Translations under genes and position numbers: made by a program
Notes under the pieces: model-generated
The model's database searches: none
What the model saw: the letters and a program-made list of their open reading frames with translations, nothing else
What the model was told of the DNA's origin: nothing
Source of the DNA: Bradyrhizobium niftali
Lineage (GTDB): Bacteria; Pseudomonadota; Alphaproteobacteria; Rhizobiales; Xanthobacteraceae
Direction of reading: 5' to 3'
Assembly (NCBI RefSeq): GCF_004571025.1
Contig: NZ_SPQT01000002.1
Span: 186,001-250,000, forward strand
DNA: 64,000 nucleotides
In this document: positions 52,203 to 61,282 of the stretch, piece by piece
Layout: each line of letters starts with the position of its first letter
How positions within the stretch are numbered: position 1 is the first letter of the stretch

Positions 52203-52907
52203 ATGTCCGATCTCTCCACCTTTCCCATCACCAAGCGCTGGCCGGCCGAGCATCCGGAGTTGCTTCAGCTCTATTCGTTGCCGACGCCGAACGGCGTCAA
52301 GGTGTCGATCATGCTGGAGGAGATCGGGCTGCCCTACGAAGTCCATCTCGTCGACTTCAACAAGGACGACCAGAAGACATCGGAGTTTCTGTCACTCAAT
52401 CCGAACGGCAAGATTCCCGCGATCCTCGATCCCAACGGTCCCGGCGGCAGGCCGCTGCCGCTGTTCGAGTCCGGGGCGATCCTGCAATACCTCGCGGAGA
52501 AGACAGGCAAGCTGCTGCCGCAGGATGCCGCGCGCCGCTACCAGGCCATCCAGTGGGTGCATTTCCAGATGGGCGGCATCGGGCCGATATTCGGCCAGGT
52601 CGGTTTCTTTCATAAATTCGCCGGCAAGGATTTCGAGGACAAGCGGCCGCTCGAGCGGTACGTGGGCGAGTCCAAGCGTCTGCTCGGCGTGATGGAGACG
52701 CATCTGGCGGGCCGGCAATGGTTCATGGATGACGACTACACCATCGCCGACATCTCCATGCTCGGCTGGGTGCGCAACCTCATCGGTTTCTACGGCGCCG
52801 GTGACCTCGTCGAATTCACCCGGTTCAAATCGGTTGCCGCGTGGCTCGAACGCGGCCTGGCGCGTCCCGCCGTGCAGCGCGGGTTGAACATCCCGAAGCG
52901 CCCGTGA
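52203..52907 (+). CDS. glutathione S-transferase (YghU/Ure2p-like)
   Basis: 234 residues. The N-terminal extension ending in LYSLPTPNGVKVSIMLEEIG is typical of nu-class/Ure2p-like enzymes; SLNPNGKIPAILDP and PLFESGAILQYLAEKTGKLL form the glutathione site; the helical domain has WFMDDDYTIADISMLGWVRN. Disulfide-bond oxidoreductase activity is known for this class. Converges with the TauE gene, 2 bases between stops. Confidence 0.88.
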   Translation: MSDLSTFPITKRWPAEHPELLQLYSLPTPNGVKVSIMLEEIGLPYEVHLVDFNKDDQKTSEFLSLNPNGKIPAILDPNGPGGRPLPLFESGAILQYLAEKTGKLLPQDAARRYQAIQWVHFQMGGIGPIFGQVGFFHKFAGKDFEDKRPLERYVGESKRLLGVMETHLAGRQWFMDDDYTIADISMLGWVRNLIGFYGAGDLVEFTRFKSVAAWLERGLARPAVQRGLNIPKRP

Positions 52908-52909
52908 AA

Positions 52910-53692
52910 CTAGCTGAGCGCCTTGTGGGTCATGTAGAGCGCCATCAGCGAGACGAGGGCGATCATGACCCGGCGCAGCACCGATTTGCTGACGCCATTG
53001 GCCATGCGTGCGCCGAGATCGGTTCCGACCCAGAGGCCGATAACAATGCCTGTTATGGCCGGCCACCCGACCATGAGTCCCTTGCTCCAGTAGATCCACG
53101 CCGCTGGAATGTTGGTCGGGATCACCGAGAAGACGAGGCTGACGAGTTGCGCCTGATGTTGCGGCACGCGCAGGCCCGCGGCGAGGCCGACGGTGATCGC
53201 AAGGCCGCCGCCGATGCCCATGAAGCCGGAGGAAAAGCCGGCCAGCGTGCCGATGAGGAACAGCGGAAGCCACGGCAATTCGGCGGGATCGCCGGGCGCG
53301 CCAGCACCGTCCTTGCGGTCACGGCGCAGCAGCAGGGCCGCGATCAAGAGAGCGAGGTAGACGACGTAGGTCCATTGCAGGACTGCGTCGGATACGGCGG
53401 CCGCGGCATAGCCGCCGCCCGCGCCACCGACGAGAAATCCGATGCCGATCCAGACGATCCATTGCAGCGGACTGCGATTGCCGCTCTGCCAGTAGCGGCG
53501 CACGCCGGCGAGGCCGGTGGGCGGGACCTGCGTGATCAGCGAGGTACCCTGGGCGACGTGCTGCTCCGCGCCGAGCAGCAGAACGGAAAAGATCACGAGG
53601 CCGCCACCCGGGCTCGTGCCCATGAAGCCCGATGTCACGCCGCCGACGAGGCCGACGCCGATTCCTGCGAGCAGTTCGACAATCCAGGACAT
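52910..53692 (-). CDS. TauE/SafE family sulfite exporter-like permease
   Basis: 260 residues, about eight hydrophobic segments: VGGVTSGFMGTSPGGGLVIF and its internal repeat LAGFSSGFMGIGGGLAITVG show the two-fold TauE/SafE duplication. May export sulfite, sulfoacetate or another organosulfur anion. It is 3 bases after the TetR gene stop on the same strand, so TetR probably controls it. Confidence 0.88.
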   Translation of the reverse strand: MSWIVELLAGIGVGLVGGVTSGFMGTSPGGGLVIFSVLLLGAEQHVAQGTSLITQVPPTGLAGVRRYWQSGNRSPLQWIVWIGIGFLVGGAGGGYAAAAVSDAVLQWTYVVYLALLIAALLLRRDRKDGAGAPGDPAELPWLPLFLIGTLAGFSSGFMGIGGGLAITVGLAAGLRVPQHQAQLVSLVFSVIPTNIPAAWIYWSKGLMVGWPAITGIVIGLWVGTDLGARMANGVSKSVLRRVMIALVSLMALYMTHKALS

Positions 53693-53695
53693 CGC

Positions 53696-54328
53696 TCAAG
53701 CCCGGGTTCGTCGCTTGACGTCCGGCTTCATCGTGCGGAAGCCGTCGATCACGGCATCGACTGTCGCCATGCAGGCATCGACGGCAAAGTCCTCGCCCCA
53801 GCATTTTTGCAGCACAAAGCCCTGGAAGATCGCGATCAGCACGCGCGCGATGGCGTCGGCGCCGAGGTCGGGCTTGACGAGGCCGTCGTGCTGGGCGCGC
53901 TCGACCAGCGCCACGATCAGGGCACGCGGCATTTCGATGCCCTCGACGACGCTGGTGCGGACGCGGCGGTTGCGCAGCGCTTCGGCCCAGCCATGGATGC
54001 CGACGCGCCGCCGCGCTTCGCCGGCGGGATCGGTGAGCCATTGCGCGTAAACGCGGACCAGGGCGTGAAGGCCTTCGATCGGATCGCCCGATCCCTGCGC
54101 GACCGAGTTGAGCACGGCTTCACGGCGATGCCGGTCGTCAGCGAGCGCCTCGATCAGGTCGTCCTTGCTCTGGAAGTAGAGATAGACCGCGCCATGGCTC
54201 AGCCCCGACCGCTTCACGATGTCGGCCATGCCGGTCTGGTGAAAACCGTTCTCGGCGAAGCAGGCGAGGGCGGCCTCGAGGATCTGCTGCCGCCGGCCTT
54301 CACGCTGCTTGTCGCTGATCTTGGGCAT
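53696..54328 (-). CDS. TetR family transcriptional regulator
   Basis: 210 residues from ATG 54328. RRQQILEAALACFAENGFHQ, TGMADIVKRSGLSHGAVYLY and FQSKDDLIEAL form the helix-turn-helix; the C-terminal domain (about 85-200) is a TetR_C-type ligand pocket. Leads the TauE gene. Two inverted operator copies lie upstream. Confidence 0.9.
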   Translation of the reverse strand: MPKISDKQREGRRQQILEAALACFAENGFHQTGMADIVKRSGLSHGAVYLYFQSKDDLIEALADDRHRREAVLNSVAQGSGDPIEGLHALVRVYAQWLTDPAGEARRRVGIHGWAEALRNRRVRTSVVEGIEMPRALIVALVERAQHDGLVKPDLGADAIARVLIAIFQGFVLQKCWGEDFAVDACMATVDAVIDGFRTMKPDVKRRTRA

Positions 54329-54347
54329 CGGGGCGTCCGTAAATAAC

Positions 54348-54427
54348 TGACTGGTCGATCGTTTTAGTGATTCGTCGGGAACGGCGTGGATATTGGCCAA
54401 CAGAAATAAAAAACGATCGATCAGTCA
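54348..54427. promoter_or_regulatory. two TetR operator copies
   Basis: TGACTGGTCGATCGTTTT at 54348-54365 and AAAACGATCGATCAGTCA at 54410-54427 are inverted copies with one mismatch. Each is a degenerate palindrome around TCGATCG. They flank the promoter region of the TetR-TauE operon. Confidence 0.7.
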
Positions 54428-54539
54428 TTTTTAAATGAACAAAGGGCCTTGGTCAAGTCCGGATGGCCCCGGGCCCGGGAGCAGCAGGAGTAGACGGCTG
54501 GCGAGCCGAAGCGACGGGTTGGCTCGCGATGATGTGCCG

Positions 54540-54911
54540 CTAGAACAGCCGTCCGCCGTTCGGCACGGGCTTGCCCGGCTGCACCAGCACGACCTTGCCG
54601 TCGGCATCGGGGAAACCGAGCGTCAGCACTTCCGATACGACCGGCCCGATCTGGCGCGGCGGAAAATTGACGACGGCCGCGACCTGTTGTCCCACCAGCG
54701 ATTCCAGCGGATGGTTCTCGGTGATCTGCGCCGAGCTCTTGCGCACGCCGATCGCCGGACCGAAGTCGATCCACAGCCGCCAGGCCGGCTTGCGTGCCTC
54801 CGGAAACGGCTTGGCATCGACGATGGTGCCGACGCGGATATCGACCGCGAGGAAGCTGTTGAAGTCGATGGTCGGCGACGGGGCCGCGGCGGGATCGTGA
54901 GTGACGTGCAT
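54540..54911 (-). CDS. csaA: CsaA-like tRNA-binding domain protein
   Basis: 123 residues, a single OB-fold tRNA-binding domain: FLAVDIRVGTIVDAKPFPEA, WRLWIDFGPAIGVRKSSAQI, and VNFPPRQIGPVVSEVLTLGF. CsaA dimers bind tRNA or unfolded proteins (export-related chaperone activity shown in Bacillus). Start ATG 54911 (MHVTHD). Divergent from the ArsC-like gene. Confidence 0.85.
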   Translation of the reverse strand: MHVTHDPAAAPSPTIDFNSFLAVDIRVGTIVDAKPFPEARKPAWRLWIDFGPAIGVRKSSAQITENHPLESLVGQQVAAVVNFPPRQIGPVVSEVLTLGFPDADGKVVLVQPGKPVPNGGRLF

Positions 54912-55018
54912 GATGTGTCCGTTGACAGAGTTCGAAAGCATCGCTCGCAATATTGTCGCGCGAACCGGAGTTTCGTACAACGCCGCAGCCGAAGCATCAC
55001 GCATGCGCGAGGAACATC

Positions 55019-55372
55019 TTGCCCAACATCATCTACGGCATCAAGAACTGCGACACCATGAAGAAGGCCCGCGCCTGGCTCGACACCCATGGCGTTGCCT
55101 ATGAGTTTCACGACTACAAGGCGGCCGGCGTCGAGAAGGACAAGCTCAAGCAGTGGAGCGACAAGCTCGGCTGGGAGACGCTGCTCAATCGCGCCGGCAC
55201 GACCTTCAAGAAGTTGCCCGACGCCGACAAGGAAGGCCTCACCGAGAAGAAGGCACTGGCATTGATGCTAGCGCAACCATCGATGATCAAGCGTCCGGTG
55301 CTGGAAGTCGGCGGCAAGCTGCTGGTCGGGTTCAAGCCGGACATCTACGCCAAGGACGTCAGGACGAAGTAG
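55019..55372 (+). CDS. ArsC/Spx-like (YffB-type) thioredoxin-fold protein
   Basis: 117 residues from TTG 55019 with GAGGAAC upstream. IIYGIKNCDTMKKARAWLDT has the single catalytic-position Cys of the ArsC family; the C-terminal PSMIKRPVLEVGGKLLVGF matches YffB proteins, which are not true arsenate reductases in most cases. Thiol chemistry is likely, substrate unknown. Confidence 0.83.
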   Translation: MPNIIYGIKNCDTMKKARAWLDTHGVAYEFHDYKAAGVEKDKLKQWSDKLGWETLLNRAGTTFKKLPDADKEGLTEKKALALMLAQPSMIKRPVLEVGGKLLVGFKPDIYAKDVRTK

Positions 55373-55396
55373 GTTGGCGCCAAAACGCGCTGAAGG

Positions 55397-56191
55397 CTAG
55401 TTCAGCTCGATGGTCTCGGTGGCGTCGGCGGGACCGGACCGGTCCGCGAACTCGACGACGTCGGCGGCCGCGATACGGCCGGGGGCGCGATGAAAGAGAT
55501 CGCGATCGATCACGGCGCGCAATTTCTGGCGCGGCAGCGCGTCATTTCCGCGCATCAGATTCTTGATCTCGAAGCCGCCGTCCTCGCAGAAGGTCTTGAG
55601 CGAGGCGATGATGTGACAGACCTTGCCGTCGGTTAGGAACGGCAGCAGCAGTCGCTCGTAGGCGACGATGCGCCCGTAGATGTCGTCGACATCGGCAACG
55701 CTGTAGACCGGAAGCCCGCGCGCGACGCATTCGTAATAGATGGGCATCACGGAGGGCACGAGCCGCGGCCCGATATATTCATCCAGCGGCACGCCCTTGC
55801 CGGTATGTCCGTAGGCGCGCGAAATCCGCGTGCCTTCGCTCTGGATGACGAGACGCGGCACCGGAGCCGAGGTGTCCACCGTGTAATAGATGAGATCGGA
55901 CAGCTCTTCCTCGAGCCGCGCAGGCTGGTACTCCCAGATCGCCGGCGCGATCCGCTGGCGCGCATAGAGGCGCAGCCACGTGTTCAGGAGATCACGCTGC
56001 CTGATCGACTTGACGACGGAGGGCGCGGCGCTTGCGAAATCCAAAACAATATTCCCGGCAGATCGAAACCCGCGCATCATCCATGCTGCGGGAAAATATT
56101 CTATGAAGGCTGGCGCGCCGGACGAAAGACCGTTAACGACGGCTTGATGACCGGTGCTTTCGTGAACCGGAAGGCCGGGCAGGCGTGACAT
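55397..56191 (-). CDS. PAS-like hypothetical protein
   Basis: 264 residues. An N-terminal segment of about 65 residues of no clear fold precedes a conserved middle part (DLLNTWLRLYARQRIAPAIW, LIYYTVDTSAPVPRLVIQSE, SRAYGHTGKGVPLDEYIG) resembling the PAS_5-like proteins abundant in Bradyrhizobium. The C-terminal GRIAAADVVEFADR is a possible partner-binding tail. Starts at ATG 56191 with GGAG upstream. It is upstream of and divergent from the liv operon; any link is unproven. Confidence 0.6.
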   Translation of the reverse strand: MSRLPGLPVHESTGHQAVVNGLSSGAPAFIEYFPAAWMMRGFRSAGNIVLDFASAAPSVVKSIRQRDLLNTWLRLYARQRIAPAIWEYQPARLEEELSDLIYYTVDTSAPVPRLVIQSEGTRISRAYGHTGKGVPLDEYIGPRLVPSVMPIYYECVARGLPVYSVADVDDIYGRIVAYERLLLPFLTDGKVCHIIASLKTFCEDGGFEIKNLMRGNDALPRQKLRAVIDRDLFHRAPGRIAAADVVEFADRSGPADATETIELN

Positions 56192-56387
56192 CAAAACATC
56201 TCCGACTAAGGGAGCATTTGTATCCCAGCCGGAGACCTGATCTGCTCAGCTTTCCGCCTTGCCTAACCCCCGTCACCTCCGGCATATTCCGCGCCCGGAG
56301 GCGGCGTTCCGGGATGGCTCCAAGGCCTCCTGAAAGCCGAAGCAACAACGACAGCCACGCGGGTCGCGCGGGCAGGGGGAAATCTGT

Positions 56388-57143
56388 TTGGCCGATGAGT
56401 TCATTCTCGAGACGGAAGGCTTGACCAAGGAGTTCGCGGGCTTCTTCGCTGTCCGCGACGTTGCGCTCAAGGTCCGCCGTGGGAGCATTCACGCGTTGAT
56501 CGGCCCGAACGGCGCCGGCAAGACGACGTGCTTCAATCTTCTGACCAAGTTCCTCAAGCCGTCCGCCGGGAAGATCCTGTACAAGGGCCAGGACATCACT
56601 GCGATGGCGCCGGCCGACGTGGCCCGCATGGGATTGGTGCGATCGTTCCAGATCTCGGCGGTGTTTCCGCACATGACTGCCCTGGAAAACGTTCGCGTCG
56701 CGCTTCAGCGCCAGCACGGCAGTTTGTTCGATTTCTGGCGCTCCAAGTCCGTGCTCAACCGCTTCAACGATCGTGCACGTGATCTGTTGAACGATGTCGG
56801 CCTCAGCGAGTTTGCCAATACGCCTGCGGTCGAGATGCCCTACGGGCGCAAGCGCGCACTCGAGATTGCAACCACGCTCGCACTCGACCCCGAGATGATG
56901 CTGCTGGACGAGCCGATGGCCGGCATGGGCCACGAGGACATCGACAAGATCGCGGCGCTGATCAAGCGCATCTCCGCGAAATACACCATCCTGATGGTCG
57001 AGCATAATTTGAGCGTCGTGGCCAATCTCTCCGACATCATCACCGTGCTGACGCGCGGGCAGGTGCTTGCGCAGGGCCATTACAGCGAGCTCACCAAGGA
57101 CGAGCGCGTCAAGGAAGCCTACCTGGGAGCCGGTCATGCCTGA
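56388..57143 (+). CDS. livG: branched-chain amino acid ABC transporter ATP-binding protein LivG
   Basis: 251 residues, TTG start with GGGGGAA upstream. Walker A GPNGAGKT, Walker B LLDEPMAGM, and an altered signature region MPYGRKRALEIATTLA (in place of the usual LSGGQ form), switch His in VEHNLSVV. First gene of livGFKHM; overlaps livF by 8 bases. Confidence 0.93.
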   Translation: MADEFILETEGLTKEFAGFFAVRDVALKVRRGSIHALIGPNGAGKTTCFNLLTKFLKPSAGKILYKGQDITAMAPADVARMGLVRSFQISAVFPHMTALENVRVALQRQHGSLFDFWRSKSVLNRFNDRARDLLNDVGLSEFANTPAVEMPYGRKRALEIATTLALDPEMMLLDEPMAGMGHEDIDKIAALIKRISAKYTILMVEHNLSVVANLSDIITVLTRGQVLAQGHYSELTKDERVKEAYLGAGHA

Positions 57144-57882
57144 CACTGCGGTCGCCGAGGCTCCGGCAAAGGCTGCGAGCGGCGGAAACATCCTCCAGGT
57201 CCGTAACCTCGAGGCCTGGTACGGCGAGTCCCACATCCTGCATGGGATCAATTTCGACGTGAACGCGGGCGAGGTCGTCACCCTGCTCGGGCGCAACGGC
57301 GCCGGCAAGACGACCACGCTGAAGTCGATCATGGGCATCATCGGCAGGCGTACCGGCTCGGTGAAGTTCAACAACCAGGAGATCATCCGCGCGACCTCCG
57401 ACAAGATCGCGCGCATGGGCATCGCGTTCTGCCCGGAAGAGCGGGGGATCTTCGCCAGCCTCGACGTGCGGGAGAATTTGCTATTGCCGCCGGTGGTCCG
57501 CGAAGGCGGACTGCCGCTCGAGCAGATCTTCGACCTGTTTCCGAACCTGAAGGAGCGGCTCAACAGCCAGGGCACCAAGCTGTCCGGCGGCGAGCAGCAG
57601 ATGCTGGCGATCGCGCGGATCCTGCGCACCGGGGCGAGCTTCCTGATGCTGGACGAGCCGACCGAGGGCCTTGCGCCCGTCATCATCCAGCAGATCGGCC
57701 ACACCATTGCGCGGCTCAAGAAGGAGGGTTTCACGATCCTCCTCGTCGAGCAGAACTTCCGCTTCGCATCCACCGTGGCCGACCGCTATTACGTGGTCGA
57801 GCACGGCAAGATCATTGACGGATTTTCCAACGCGGAGCTTGCCGCCAACATGGACAAGCTCCACACCTATCTCGGCGTTTAA
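57136..57882 (+). CDS. livF: branched-chain amino acid ABC transporter ATP-binding protein LivF
   Basis: 248 residues. An extra N-terminal stretch rich in Ala precedes the domain. Walker A GRNGAGKTT, signature LSGGEQQMLAIARIL, Walker B LMLDEPTEGLAP, switch VEQNFRF. Its stop codon lies inside the start of an inverted repeat. Confidence 0.93.
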   Translation: MPDTAVAEAPAKAASGGNILQVRNLEAWYGESHILHGINFDVNAGEVVTLLGRNGAGKTTTLKSIMGIIGRRTGSVKFNNQEIIRATSDKIARMGIAFCPEERGIFASLDVRENLLLPPVVREGGLPLEQIFDLFPNLKERLNSQGTKLSGGEQQMLAIARILRTGASFLMLDEPTEGLAPVIIQQIGHTIARLKKEGFTILLVEQNFRFASTVADRYYVVEHGKIIDGFSNAELAANMDKLHTYLGV

Positions 57883-57954
57883 GCATGGTCCGGACCCGGA
57901 GGGCCGCGTTAGCGCAAAGTGTGAAGCGGTTTTCCGAAACGATCATGCTTAAAC
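57877..57954. repeat. intergenic palindromic element between livF and livK
   Basis: GTTTAAGCATG at 57877-57887 and CATGCTTAAAC at 57944-57954 are perfect 11-bp arms; the inside has the GGTCCGGACCCGGAGGGCCGC...AAGCGG form seen repeatedly in Bradyrhizobium. The left arm contains the livF stop. Confidence 0.7.
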
Positions 57955-57994
57955 AACAGAACCGCCAACGAGAAAATTCAAAAAGGAAAGTTGC

Positions 57995-59218
57995 ATGAAG
58001 ACCAGGTCGATTGCGTCATTGCTCCTGACCACCGCGCTCACCTTCGCCGCAGCCGGCGTCGCCTCCGCGCAGGACAAGACCGTCAAGATCGGCGCTCTGT
58101 CCGATCAATCCGGCCTCTACGCCGACCTCGGCGGCCCCGGCTCGACGCTCGCCGCGCAGATGGCCGTTGAAGATTCCGGCTTAGCTGCGAAGGGCTGGAA
58201 GATCGACATCGTCTCGGGCGATCACCAGAACAAGCCCGACATCGGCACCGCGATCGCGCGGCAGTGGTTCGACGTCGACAAGGTCGACGTCATCGTCGAC
58301 GTGCCGAATTCCGGTGTGGCGCTCGCCGTCAACAACGTCATCAAGGAAAAGAACGGCGTCTACATCAACTCTGGTGCGGCAACCTCCGACCTCACCAACG
58401 CACAGTGCTCGCCCAACACCGTGCACTGGACCTACGACACCTACATGCTGGCCCACACCACGGGCCAGGCGCTGGTGAAGGCCGGTGGCGACAGCTGGTT
58501 CTTCCTGACCGCGGACTACGCCTTCGGCGCGGCGCTCGAGCGCGACACCACGGCCGTGGTCACCGCCAATGGCGGCAAGGTGGTCGGGGGCGTGAAGCAT
58601 CCGCTGAACACGCCGGACTTCTCGTCCTTCCTGCTCCAGGCGCAGGCCTCCAAGGCCAAGATCATCGGCCTTGCCAATGCCGGCGGCGACACCACCAACT
58701 CGATCAAGCAGGCGGCCGAGTTCGGCATCGTCAAGGGCGGCCAGAAGCTCGCCGCGCTCTTGCTGTTCCTCACTGACGTCAAGGCGATCGGTCTCGAGAC
58801 CGCGCAGGGCCTCAACTTCACCGAGACGTTCTACTGGGACATGAACGACCAAACCCGCGCGTTCTCGAAGCGCTTTGCCGGGAAAATGAAGAACAACGCG
58901 CCGCCCACCATGGTGCAGGCCGGCGTCTATGCGGGCGTGCGTCACTATCTCAAGGCGCTGGACGCACTCGGCGGCAATCCTCATGACGGCGTCAAGGTCG
59001 TCGAGAAGATGAAGTCGATGCCGACGGAGGACGATCTGTTCGGCAAGGGCGAGATCCAGCCGAACGGCCGCACCATCCACAGCGCCTATCTGTTCGAGGT
59101 GAAGAAGCCCTCGGAGTCCAAGGGACCGTGGGACTTCTACAAGCTGGTCGGTTCGGTGCCGGGCGATCAGGCCTTCACACCGCTCTCCGAAAGCAAGTGC
59201 GCGCTGTTGAAGAAGTGA
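57995..59218 (+). CDS. livK: branched-chain amino acid type ABC transporter substrate-binding protein
   Basis: 407 residues with a Sec signal (MKTRSIASLLLTTALTFAAA...ASA, about 25). Periplasmic-binding-fold type I: VKIGALSDQSGLYADLGGPG, VDVPNSGVALAVNNVIKEKN, FFLTADYAFGAALERDTTAV. Transports leucine-type amino acids or other small ligands, such as amides or aromatic acids; not decidable. ATG with AAAGGAAAG upstream. A hairpin follows at 59226. Confidence 0.92.
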   Translation: MKTRSIASLLLTTALTFAAAGVASAQDKTVKIGALSDQSGLYADLGGPGSTLAAQMAVEDSGLAAKGWKIDIVSGDHQNKPDIGTAIARQWFDVDKVDVIVDVPNSGVALAVNNVIKEKNGVYINSGAATSDLTNAQCSPNTVHWTYDTYMLAHTTGQALVKAGGDSWFFLTADYAFGAALERDTTAVVTANGGKVVGGVKHPLNTPDFSSFLLQAQASKAKIIGLANAGGDTTNSIKQAAEFGIVKGGQKLAALLLFLTDVKAIGLETAQGLNFTETFYWDMNDQTRAFSKRFAGKMKNNAPPTMVQAGVYAGVRHYLKALDALGGNPHDGVKVVEKMKSMPTEDDLFGKGEIQPNGRTIHSAYLFEVKKPSESKGPWDFYKLVGSVPGDQAFTPLSESKCALLKK

Positions 59219-59225
59219 GATAACG

Positions 59226-59251
59226 GCCCGCAGGCCTCGAGGCCTGCGGGC
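59226..59251. terminator. perfect hairpin between binding protein and permease genes
   Basis: GCCCGCAGGCCTC pairs with GAGGCCTGCGGGC, 13 perfect base pairs and no loop bases (loop formed by the central bases). No T-run follows. Likely limits readthrough so that the binding protein is made in excess over the permeases, or stabilises the livK message. Confidence 0.65.
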
Positions 59252-59291
59252 GACTTTCAGGGGAAGGCCGAAGGGACCGGGTGCGGGATCG

Positions 59292-60155
59292 ATGCAGGCT
59301 CTTTACGCTCAGCTACTGGTGGGACTGATCAACGGCTCGTTCTACGCGCTGCTCAGTCTCGGGCTTGCCGTGATCTTCGGCATGCTCAACATCATCAATT
59401 TCGCCCACGGCGCGCTCTACATGATGGGCGCTTTCGTCGCCTATTTCCTGCTGAACCTCGGCGGCATCAACTACTGGTGGGCGTTGCTGCTGGCGCCGAT
59501 CATCGTCGGCATCTTCGGCATGATCCTGGAGCGGACCATGCTGCAATGGCTGACCGGGCTCGACCATCTCTACGGCCTGCTGCTGACCTTCGGCATCGCG
59601 CTGATCGTGCAGGGCGTGTTCCAGAACTATTTCGGCTCCTCCGGCCTGCCTTACGCCATTCCGGACCAGCTCAAGGGCGGCATGAATCTCGGCTTCATGT
59701 TCCTGCCCATCTATCGCGGCTGGGTCGTCGTCTTCTCGCTGGTCGTGTGCCTGGCGACCTGGTTCCTGATCGAGAAGACGCGGCTCGGCGCCTACCTGCG
59801 CGCCGCCACCGAAAATCCGACGCTGGTCCGCGCCTTCGGCATCAACGTGCCGCGCATGATCACGCTGACTTACGGTCTCGGCGTCGGCCTTGCCGCACTC
59901 GCGGGCGTGCTCTCGGCGCCGATCAACCAGGTCCGGCCGCTGATGGGCGCCGACCTCATCATCGTCGTGTTCGCCGTGGTGGTGATCGGCGGCATGGGAT
60001 CGATCATGGGCTCGATCATCACCGGTTTCGCGCTCGGCGTGATCGAGGGCCTGACCAAATATTTCTACCCCGAGGCCTCCAACACCGTCGTGTTCGTGCT
60101 GATGGTGCTGGTGCTCTTGGTGAAGCCAACGGGATTGACGGGAAGGGCGGCCTGA
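59292..60155 (+). CDS. livH: branched-chain amino acid ABC transporter permease LivH
   Basis: 287 residues, about eight hydrophobic segments. NGSFYALLSLGLAVIFGMLN, NIINFAHGALYMMGAFVAYF and the EAA-like GVLSAPINQVRPLMGADLII are typical. Start ATG 59292; its stop lies 1 base before livM. Confidence 0.92.
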   Translation: MQALYAQLLVGLINGSFYALLSLGLAVIFGMLNIINFAHGALYMMGAFVAYFLLNLGGINYWWALLLAPIIVGIFGMILERTMLQWLTGLDHLYGLLLTFGIALIVQGVFQNYFGSSGLPYAIPDQLKGGMNLGFMFLPIYRGWVVVFSLVVCLATWFLIEKTRLGAYLRAATENPTLVRAFGINVPRMITLTYGLGVGLAALAGVLSAPINQVRPLMGADLIIVVFAVVVIGGMGSIMGSIITGFALGVIEGLTKYFYPEASNTVVFVLMVLVLLVKPTGLTGRAA

Positions 60156-60156
60156 T

Positions 60157-61125
60157 ATGACAGCCTTGACGGACGATACGCTGCCGGTGACCTCGCGCGG
60201 GATGCGTGACGAGATGATCGTGTTTGTGGTGATGGCGCTGCTGCTGGCGTCGGTGCCGTTCACGGGGGTCTATCCGTTCTTCGTGATGCAGGCGCTGTGC
60301 TTCGCGTTGCTCGCCTGCGCCTTCAACCTTCTGATCGGCTATGGCGGCCTGTTGTCGTTCGGCCACGCGATGTTCCTGGGGACGGCGGGCTATTGCAGCG
60401 CGCATGCGCTGAAGGTGTGGGCGTTGCCGCCGGAGCTCGGCATCCTCGTCGGTATCGCCGCGGCTTTCGTGCTCTCGATCATCACCGGCTACATCTCGAT
60501 CCGCCGCCAGGGCATCTATTTCTCGATGATCACGCTGGCGCTGTCGCAGCTGCTGTACTTCATCTACCTCCAGGCGCCGTTCACCCATGGTGAGGACGGC
60601 ATCCAGGGCATTCCGCAGGGGCGCATGTTCGGCGTCCTCGATCTCACCAAGCCGACGGTCCTGTACTATGTCGTGCTGGTCGGCTTCCTCGCCGGCTTCC
60701 TGTTGATCTTCCGCATCATCAACTCGCCGTTCGGCGAGGTGCTGAAGTCGATCCGCGAGAACGAGCAGCGCGCGATCTCGCTCGGCTACCGGACCGACCA
60801 GTACAAGTTCCTGGCCTTTGTCCTGTCGGGCACGCTGGCCGGCTTCGCCGGATCGCTGAAGGTGTTCGTGGCGCAGAATGCCTCGCTCACCGACGTGCAC
60901 TGGTCAATGTCGGGCGAAGTCGTGCTGATGACGCTGGTCGGGGGGCTCGGCACCATCTTCGGACCGGTGGTCGGTGCGTTCGTGATCATCGCCATGCAGC
61001 AATATCTGGCGAGCTTCGGCCAGTGGGTGACGGTGATCCAGGGCTCGATCTTCGTGATCTGCGTGCTCACCTTCCGCCGCGGCGTCATCGGCGAAATCGC
61101 GCATTACTTCCGACGTTCGCTCTAA
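60157..61125 (+). CDS. livM: branched-chain amino acid ABC transporter permease LivM
   Basis: 322 residues, about ten hydrophobic segments. YGGLLSFGHAMFLGTAGYCS and the EAA-like SIRENEQRAISLGYRTDQYK, FVLSGTLAGFAGSL are family marks. Last gene of the liv operon, followed by a short GGCCC/GGGCC hairpin near 61240. Confidence 0.92.
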   Translation: MTALTDDTLPVTSRGMRDEMIVFVVMALLLASVPFTGVYPFFVMQALCFALLACAFNLLIGYGGLLSFGHAMFLGTAGYCSAHALKVWALPPELGILVGIAAAFVLSIITGYISIRRQGIYFSMITLALSQLLYFIYLQAPFTHGEDGIQGIPQGRMFGVLDLTKPTVLYYVVLVGFLAGFLLIFRIINSPFGEVLKSIRENEQRAISLGYRTDQYKFLAFVLSGTLAGFAGSLKVFVAQNASLTDVHWSMSGEVVLMTLVGGLGTIFGPVVGAFVIIAMQQYLASFGQWVTVIQGSIFVICVLTFRRGVIGEIAHYFRRSL

Positions 61126-61282
61126 GTAATTGATTTAACGTCAGTTTGCTGGTTGAGTGAAAGCGGTGGATGATCCCGGTTCCGCGGGCGTGAGGTAGTG
61201 CGCGCGCGGATTGAAAATGGTCTATGACAGTTTCGTGACGGCCCTTCCGGGCCGGGCCATTTCCAACCGGTAGTCTATCCCC

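Noticed and set aside
52841..54346. 501-codon frame opposite TauE and TetR
   Set aside because: Shadow frame; both real genes on the minus strand have full motifs.
61240..61253. GGCCC-TTCC-GGGCC hairpin after livM as a terminator
   Set aside because: Stem of only five pairs and no T-run; too weak to list as a feature on its own.
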